From Limnohabitans sp. (GTDB lineage: Bacteria; Pseudomonadota; Gammaproteobacteria; Burkholderiales; Burkholderiaceae_C), in contig VEQI01000124.1 of assembly GCA_018883305.1 (NCBI GenBank), positions 1-8,519 of the forward strand: 8,519 bases of DNA, written 5' to 3'. Each line of letters starts with the position of its first letter. Position 1 is the stretch's first letter. The notes under the pieces were generated by a model, which worked only from the letters and a program-made list of their open reading frames with translations, made no database searches and was not told the origin of the DNA. Of this stretch, positions 5,468-8,519 are shown one piece after another. A program made the position numbers and the translations under genes.

Positions 5468-6646
5468 TCAGCCGAGCACGGTCTGCGCGACGATGTTGCG
5501 CTGGACCTCGTTAGAACCACCGTAGATGGTGGTCTTGCGCATGTTGAAATAGTTGGCCGCCAAGGGGGCGCAATGCAGCGCGCCGACCTGGTCGCCCTGC
5601 CATCCAGCGTCCATGGCTTCCTGGATGAAGGGCAGGCTGTAGGGGCCGGCGGCCAGCATCATGAGTTCGGTGTAGCGCTGCTGGATTTCGCTGCCGCGGA
5701 TCTTCAAGAGGCCCGCAATATCCAGAGACTGCTTACCCGACTTCTCGGCCGACAGCACACGCAGCACCATCATCTCCAGCGCCACGATGTCCACTTCCAG
5801 TTTGGCGATTTCATCGCGGAAACGGATGTCGTCATACATGCCCTCGGCCTTGGCGATACGCTTCAAACGCTCGAGTTCACGTTTGGCGCGGTTGACATCG
5901 GCGATGTTGGTGCGCTCGTGCGCCAGCAGGTGTTTGGCGTAAGTCCAGCCCTTGTTTTCCTCACCAATGAGGTTCTCGGCCGGCACCTTGACGTTGTCGA
6001 AGAACACCTCGTTGACCTCGCACTCGCCATCAAGCAGGCGAATCGGTCGCACCTTCACGCCGGGCGACTTCATGTCGATCAGCAGGAAGGAAATACCCAG
6101 CTGCGGCTTGCCCTCGGTGCTGGTGCGCACCAGACAGAAAATCCACTCGCCGTATTGGCCCAGCGTAGTCCAGGTTTTCTGGCCGTTGACGATGTAGTGG
6201 TCGCCCACGCGTTCGGCACGGGTCTTGACCGAAGCCAGGTCGGAGCCGGAACCCGGCTCGCTGTAGCCCTGGCTCCACCACACCTCGCCGCTGGCAATGC
6301 CGGGCAAGAAACGCTGTTGCTGCTCGGCGTTGCCAAAGGCCATGATCACGGGCGCCACCATCACCGGCCCGAATGGCACGATGCGAGGCGCACCGGCCAG
6401 GGCGCACTCTTCTTCAAACAGATGCTTTTGCACGGCAGTCCAGCCTGGGCCGCCAAACTGCTGGGGCCAGCCGTAGCCCAGCCAGCCCTTGCGACCCAAA
6501 ATCTTGGACCAATTCTGCATGTCGTCTCGGGTCAGACGCAAGGCATTGTGCACTTTGTGCGAGGTCTCGGCCGGCAGGTTGGCACGCACCCAGGTGCGAA
6601 CTTCCTGGCGAAACGCCTCTTCTTCGGCGGTAAAGAACAAATCCAT
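5468..6646 (-). CDS. Acyl-CoA dehydrogenase, large subunit type (pimeloyl-CoA dehydrogenase PimC-like)
   Basis: FAD-dependent alpha,beta-dehydrogenation of an acyl-CoA, as in beta-oxidation-like pathways. It has 392 aa: an N-terminal helical domain (1-120, with GYGWPQQFGGPGW), a middle beta domain with YSEPGSGSD (128-136) and NGQKTWTT (154-161) for FAD and substrate, and a C-terminal helical domain. LAHERT (241-246) places E244 where isovaleryl-CoA-dehydrogenase-like enzymes carry their catalytic base, while the MCAD-type position is glycine (TIYGGSNEVQR, 373-383). The RxxFG flavin motif is absent (RLKRIAKAEG instead). The neighbouring small chain has exactly that motif, pointing to a heteromer. 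The ATG at 6646 has GGAG (6657-6654) 7 bases upstream and gives the family N-terminus MDLFFTAEEEAF; the frame stays open to 6934, but only through antisense purN sequence. A dyad at 6690-6701 may regulate the pair. Confidence 0.93.
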   Translation of the reverse strand: MDLFFTAEEEAFRQEVRTWVRANLPAETSHKVHNALRLTRDDMQNWSKILGRKGWLGYGWPQQFGGPGWTAVQKHLFEEECALAGAPRIVPFGPVMVAPVIMAFGNAEQQQRFLPGIASGEVWWSQGYSEPGSGSDLASVKTRAERVGDHYIVNGQKTWTTLGQYGEWIFCLVRTSTEGKPQLGISFLLIDMKSPGVKVRPIRLLDGECEVNEVFFDNVKVPAENLIGEENKGWTYAKHLLAHERTNIADVNRAKRELERLKRIAKAEGMYDDIRFRDEIAKLEVDIVALEMMVLRVLSAEKSGKQSLDIAGLLKIRGSEIQQRYTELMMLAAGPYSLPFIQEAMDAGWQGDQVGALHCAPLAANYFNMRKTTIYGGSNEVQRNIVAQTVLG

Positions 6647-6689
6647 CAGTGATCTCCAGTCAAGGGGATGGTGAGCGAATCGAGTTTTA

Positions 6690-6715
6690 GCACGACCGTG
6701 CGATTTTCCATTATC
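6690..6715 (-). promoter_or_regulatory. Candidate operator dyad and -10 box upstream of the acyl-CoA dehydrogenase pair
   Basis: GCACG-AC-CGTGC (6690-6701) is a perfect 5+5 dyad with a 2-base centre, lying 43 bases before the large-subunit ATG in the 79-base gap after purN. On the minus strand GATAAT (6715-6710, 5 of 6 matches to TATAAT) lies just upstream, so the dyad would cover the transcription start, a usual place for a repressor site. No good -35 is visible. Fatty-acid and branched-acid pathways in this group are often controlled by TetR-type acyl-CoA sensors, so such an operator is plausible, but I cannot name the regulator. Confidence 0.35.
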
Positions 6716-6724
6716 ACCGAGTTT

Positions 6725-6750
6725 GTCAGGCCCTGGCGTGCAGCCAGGCC
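6725..6750 (+). repeat. Near-repeat copy 2, at the purN 3' end (pair of 1080-1106)
   Basis: GTCAGGCCCTGGCGT (6725-6739), G, CAGCCA (6741-6746), GGCC (6747-6750). This direct, near-identical copy of the rpmB leader hairpin contains the purN stop codon, so part of its sequence is fixed by coding. Confidence 0.4.
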
Positions 6751-7322
6751 GCAATGGCCTGCGGATAGATCCGATGCTCCTGACTGAGCACGCGCGAGGC
6801 CAGCGTCTGAGCGGTGTCATCCGGCAATACCGGCACCACTGCCTGCGCCAGGATGGGCCCGTGGTCCAGCTCGGCCGTGACGTGATGAACGGTGGCGCCG
6901 GCCACCTTGCAACCCGCTGCGATGGCACGCTCATGAGTTTGCAGGCCCGGAAATGCCGGCAACAGAGACGGATGGATGTTCACCAACCGCCCCGCATAGT
7001 GCTGCACAAAACCCGGCGTGAGGATGCGCATGAAGCCCGCCAACACCACCAACGCAGGCCGATGACGATCGATCTCGCTCATGAGGGCAGCGTCAAAGGC
7101 CTCTCGGGGCTGCGGCTGATCCGCAAACGCCTTGTGGTCCACCACCGAGGTGGCAATGCCAGCTTCACGCGCCATCGTCAGTCCCGAGGCATCGGCCTTG
7201 TTGCTGATGACAGCGGCCACACGCGCATTCAACCGCTCGGCCCAGCGCTCGCGCTCGGCCGTCTGCACGATGGCCGCCATGTTCGAGCCCCCGCCCGAAA
7301 TCAGAATGACCAACGAACGCAT
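6726..7322 (-). CDS. purN: Phosphoribosylglycinamide formyltransferase (GART)
   Basis: Third step of de novo purine synthesis: transfers a formyl group from 10-formyl-tetrahydrofolate to glycinamide ribonucleotide in the cytoplasm. It has 198 aa, close to the roughly 200-212 usual for PurN. Seen in the protein: the phosphate-binding ISGGGSNM (8-15), AGFMRIL (95-101), NIHPSLLPAFPG (115-126) with catalytic N115 and H117, and TAELDHGPI (149-157) with catalytic D153. The start is ATG 7322-7320, giving MRSLVILISGGGSN. The frame continues upstream to 7496 but only through the HNH gene. There is no clear ribosome-binding site: the ATG overlaps the HNH stop as TGATG, so translation is probably coupled to the HNH gene. 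A GC-rich stem-loop spans the 3' end and stop codon. Confidence 0.97.
   Translation of the reverse strand: MRSLVILISGGGSNMAAIVQTAERERWAERLNARVAAVISNKADASGLTMAREAGIATSVVDHKAFADQPQPREAFDAALMSEIDRHRPALVVLAGFMRILTPGFVQHYAGRLVNIHPSLLPAFPGLQTHERAIAAGCKVAGATVHHVTAELDHGPILAQAVVPVLPDDTAQTLASRVLSQEHRIYPQAIAAWLHARA
6729..6750. other. Stem-loop at the 3' end of purN
   Basis: CCTGGC (6732-6737) and GCCAGG (6743-6748) pair around a GTGCA loop, extended by GG (6729-6730) and CC (6749-6750) with one bulged C. It covers the final codons just before the TGA of purN on the minus strand. There is no T tract, so it is not a standard terminator. Its sequence is nearly the same as that of the hairpin in the rpmB leader. 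Confidence 0.45.
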
Positions 7323-7879
7323 CAGGCAGCCAAGCGGGAATGACGCGGCAAATGGGCCATCAGATATTCCATCTGGTCGGCCAGGATGCGGCGGTTGCGC
7401 AGGATGAAGTCTTCCCACAAGGTCGGTACATAGGGGGCATACAGCAGAGGCATGTGCGCTTGCTCCGGCGTGCGATTGCCCTTGCGATGGTTGCAACTAC
7501 GGCAGGCGGTGACCACATTCATCCAGCTATCCTGCCCGTTCTGACCAAACGGCACGATGTGCTCGCGCGTGAGCTCACTCTCATGGAAGGTGTTGCCACA
7601 GTAGGCGCACAGGTTGCGGTCACGGGCAAACAGTTTGCTGTTGGTGAGCCCGGGACGCAGATCAAACGGGTTGATGTTGGGCACGCCGCGCGTGCCGATG
7701 ATGCTGTTGACATGAATGACCGATTGCTGCCCGGTGCGGGCGTTGTGCCCCCCACGAAACACGGCCACCGGCAAGCCTGCCTCCCAGCGCACCTCGTCGG
7801 CGGCATAGTGGATCACGGCTTGTTCCAGCGAGATCCAGGATTGCGGCAGTCCCTGACCAGACAGCTTCAAGACCTTCAA
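7322..7879 (-). CDS. HNH endonuclease-family protein, TTG start
   Basis: Stand-alone HNH nuclease-family protein, 185 aa from the chosen start. The zinc-ribbon HNH core is complete: CAYC (91-94), REHIVPFG (105-112) with H107, WMNVVTACRSCNHRK (119-133) with N121, C126, C129 and the final K. Around it are conserved blocks without assigned function: QGLPQSWISLEQAVIHYA near the N-terminus, NSIIGTRGVPNINPFDLRP in the middle, and LYAPYVPTLWEDFILRNRRILADQMEYL near the end. I choose TTG at 7879 because a perfect AAGGAGG (7892-7886) stands 6 bases before it, giving the MKVLKLSGQG start I recall for close relatives. The ATG at 7960 would add 27 unlike residues and lies upstream of the likely promoter. 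The stop overlaps the purN start by one base. No methylase, integrase or intron is nearby, so a restriction or homing role is unsupported; its cellular job is unknown. Confidence 0.88.
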   Translation of the reverse strand: MKVLKLSGQGLPQSWISLEQAVIHYAADEVRWEAGLPVAVFRGGHNARTGQQSVIHVNSIIGTRGVPNINPFDLRPGLTNSKLFARDRNLCAYCGNTFHESELTREHIVPFGQNGQDSWMNVVTACRSCNHRKGNRTPEQAHMPLLYAPYVPTLWEDFILRNRRILADQMEYLMAHLPRHSRLAA

Positions 7880-7885
7880 GATCAG

Positions 7886-7892
7886 CCTCCTT
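7886..7892 (-). promoter_or_regulatory. Strong ribosome-binding site that fixes the HNH gene's TTG start
   Basis: On the minus strand the bases read AAGGAGG, a full match to the 16S rRNA anti-Shine-Dalgarno, 6 bases before TTG 7879-7877. It is the strongest such site in the window and decides for the non-ATG start. Confidence 0.85.
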
Positions 7893-7909
7893 CGTGGGGA
7901 ATCAGAGAC

Positions 7910-7915
7910 AATATA
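7910..7915 (-). promoter_or_regulatory. Candidate -10 box for the HNH-purN transcript
   Basis: TATATT on the minus strand (7915-7910) matches 5 of 6 bases of TATAAT and would start RNA near 7903, about 24 bases before the TTG start and just upstream of the ribosome-binding site. No clear -35 is seen. On the plus strand the same patch offers TATACC (7912-7917) as a possible weak -10 for ribF, so this 79-base gap may hold two divergent promoters. Confidence 0.38.
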
Positions 7916-7958
7916 CCCTGTTTTGATGACGGCTCCGTGCCGCACCCTACCCTGTGAC

Positions 7959-8519
7959 ATGCAGATTTTTCGCGGTTTCCATCACGCCGGATTGGCTGAC
8001 GCCTGTGCGCTGACCATCGGCAACTTCGACGGTGTCCACCGTGGCCATCAGGCCATGCTGGCATTGCTGCGCTCGGAGGCGCGGCATCGCGGCGTGCCCA
8101 GCTGTGTGATGACCTTTGAGCCGCACCCGCGCGACTTCTTTGCCGAGCTCCAGGGCAACCCTTCGCTGGCACCCGCCCGCATTGCCAATTTGCGCGACAA
8201 GCTCGAGGAGTTGCGGGCCTGTGGCATCGATCAGTGCGTGTTGCTGCCTTTCAACCGGGCTTTGGCGAGTCAACAACCGCAGGCCTTCATCGAGGACGTG
8301 TTGCTGCAGGGGCTGGGCGTGCGTTACTTGCTGGTTGGCGATGATTTCCGGTTCGGCGCCAAACGCGCTGGCGACTACGAGTTGCTGGTGCAGGCCGGGC
8401 GTCAGCGCGGCTTCGACGTGGCGCGCATGAACAGTTACGAGGTCGACGGTCTGCGCGTGTCCAGCTCCGAGGTACGCTCGGCACTGGCGCGGGGCGACCT
8501 GGAGGCCACGGCGCACTTG
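7959..8519 (+). CDS. ribF: Bifunctional riboflavin kinase / FAD synthetase, 3'-truncated by the window edge
   Basis: Makes FMN from riboflavin and FAD from FMN, using ATP, in the cytoplasm. The first 187 codons are present, covering the N-terminal FMN adenylyltransferase domain: LTIGNFDGVHRGHQ (18-31, the nucleotidyltransferase GxFDGVHxGH signature), MTFEPHPRDF, LLVGDDFRFGAKRAGD and VSSSEVRSAL. The C-terminal riboflavin kinase domain (family total about 310-340 aa) lies beyond the window. The ATG at 7959 gives the family-like start MQIFRGFHHAGLADACALT. An in-frame ATG at 7926 would add 11 unlike residues, and neither has a clear ribosome-binding site. Its first bases overlap the unused ATG of the divergent HNH frame (shared CATG). 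In this group ribF usually leads into ileS and lspA, which would lie to the right. Confidence 0.96.
   Translation, partial: MQIFRGFHHAGLADACALTIGNFDGVHRGHQAMLALLRSEARHRGVPSCVMTFEPHPRDFFAELQGNPSLAPARIANLRDKLEELRACGIDQCVLLPFNRALASQQPQAFIEDVLLQGLGVRYLLVGDDFRFGAKRAGDYELLVQAGRQRGFDVARMNSYEVDGLRVSSSEVRSALARGDLEATAHL

Noticed and set aside
5573..6652. A 359-codon open frame on the plus strand across the large dehydrogenase gene
   Set aside because: Antisense shadow of a well-supported gene; no domain recognised and no ribosome-binding site that stands out.
6647..6934. 96-codon N-terminal extension of the large dehydrogenase frame
   Set aside because: It runs antisense-free but out of frame through purN and its translation is low-complexity; the ATG at 6646 has a good ribosome-binding site and gives the family N-terminus.
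7323..7496. 58-codon upstream extension of purN
   Set aside because: It reads the HNH gene in a wrong frame; MRSLVILISGGGSN from 7322 is the usual PurN start.
7322..7879. HNH gene as part of a restriction, homing or phage defence system
   Set aside because: No methyltransferase for DNA, integrase, intron boundary, toxin or other defence gene is nearby; its neighbours are housekeeping genes.
7926..7958. Alternative in-frame ATG for ribF at 7926
   Set aside because: The 11 added residues do not resemble the family N-terminus and no ribosome-binding site precedes it; it cannot be fully excluded.
1..8519. Idea that flavin genes are clustered (trxB, two acyl-CoA dehydrogenases and ribF in one window)
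   Set aside because: The genes lie in different transcription units on both strands, and flavoproteins are common; nothing in the sequence links them.

Overview
The window looks like ordinary chromosome from a GC-rich betaproteobacterium. Order Burkholderiales is most likely, probably a Comamonadaceae-type genome. I base this on the wording of the L28/L33 pair, the His-box desaturase with its long helical tail, and the HNH-purN and ribF neighbourhood, all judged from remembered family sequences. I see no CRISPR array, tRNA or rRNA gene, insertion sequence, phage gene or defence gene. All ten genes can be given a family, and two are cut by the window edges.

Layout, left to right. The plus strand carries the last 287 codons of trxB. 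A 260-base non-coding stretch with several stem-loops and a TATAAT box follows, and then rpmB-rpmG (ribosomal proteins L28 and L33). A perfect inverted repeat with A and T tracts at 1611-1636 closes this unit. It can also end the convergent transcription arriving from the right.

The stretch from 1688 to 7879 holds six genes, all on the minus strand. In transcription order they are an HNH endonuclease, purN, a large and a small acyl-CoA dehydrogenase subunit, an RsmB/NOP-family rRNA cytosine methyltransferase, and a membrane fatty-acid desaturase. HNH and purN overlap by one base (TGATG). The two dehydrogenase genes are 23 bases apart. A 79-base gap with a dyad precedes the dehydrogenases, a 96-base gap with a long stem-loop precedes the methyltransferase gene, and 43 bases precede the desaturase. 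The run is therefore probably several transcription units. Divergent from the HNH gene, on the plus strand, is ribF, cut off by the right edge after 187 codons.

How the genes work together: the dehydrogenase pair looks like one heteromeric enzyme. The large chain keeps the FAD/substrate loop and a candidate catalytic glutamate. The small chain keeps the RKQFG flavin motif that the large chain lacks. The desaturase also acts on acyl chains, but nothing in the sequence ties it to the same pathway. The other genes are housekeeping: thioredoxin reduction, ribosome parts and rRNA modification, purine synthesis and flavin cofactor synthesis.

I do not see a previously undescribed system. The points most worth checking are the complementary loss of motifs in the dehydrogenase pair, the structured rpmB leader, a near-repeat shared by that leader and the end of purN, the dyad in front of the dehydrogenase genes, and the non-ATG start and one-base coupling of the HNH gene.
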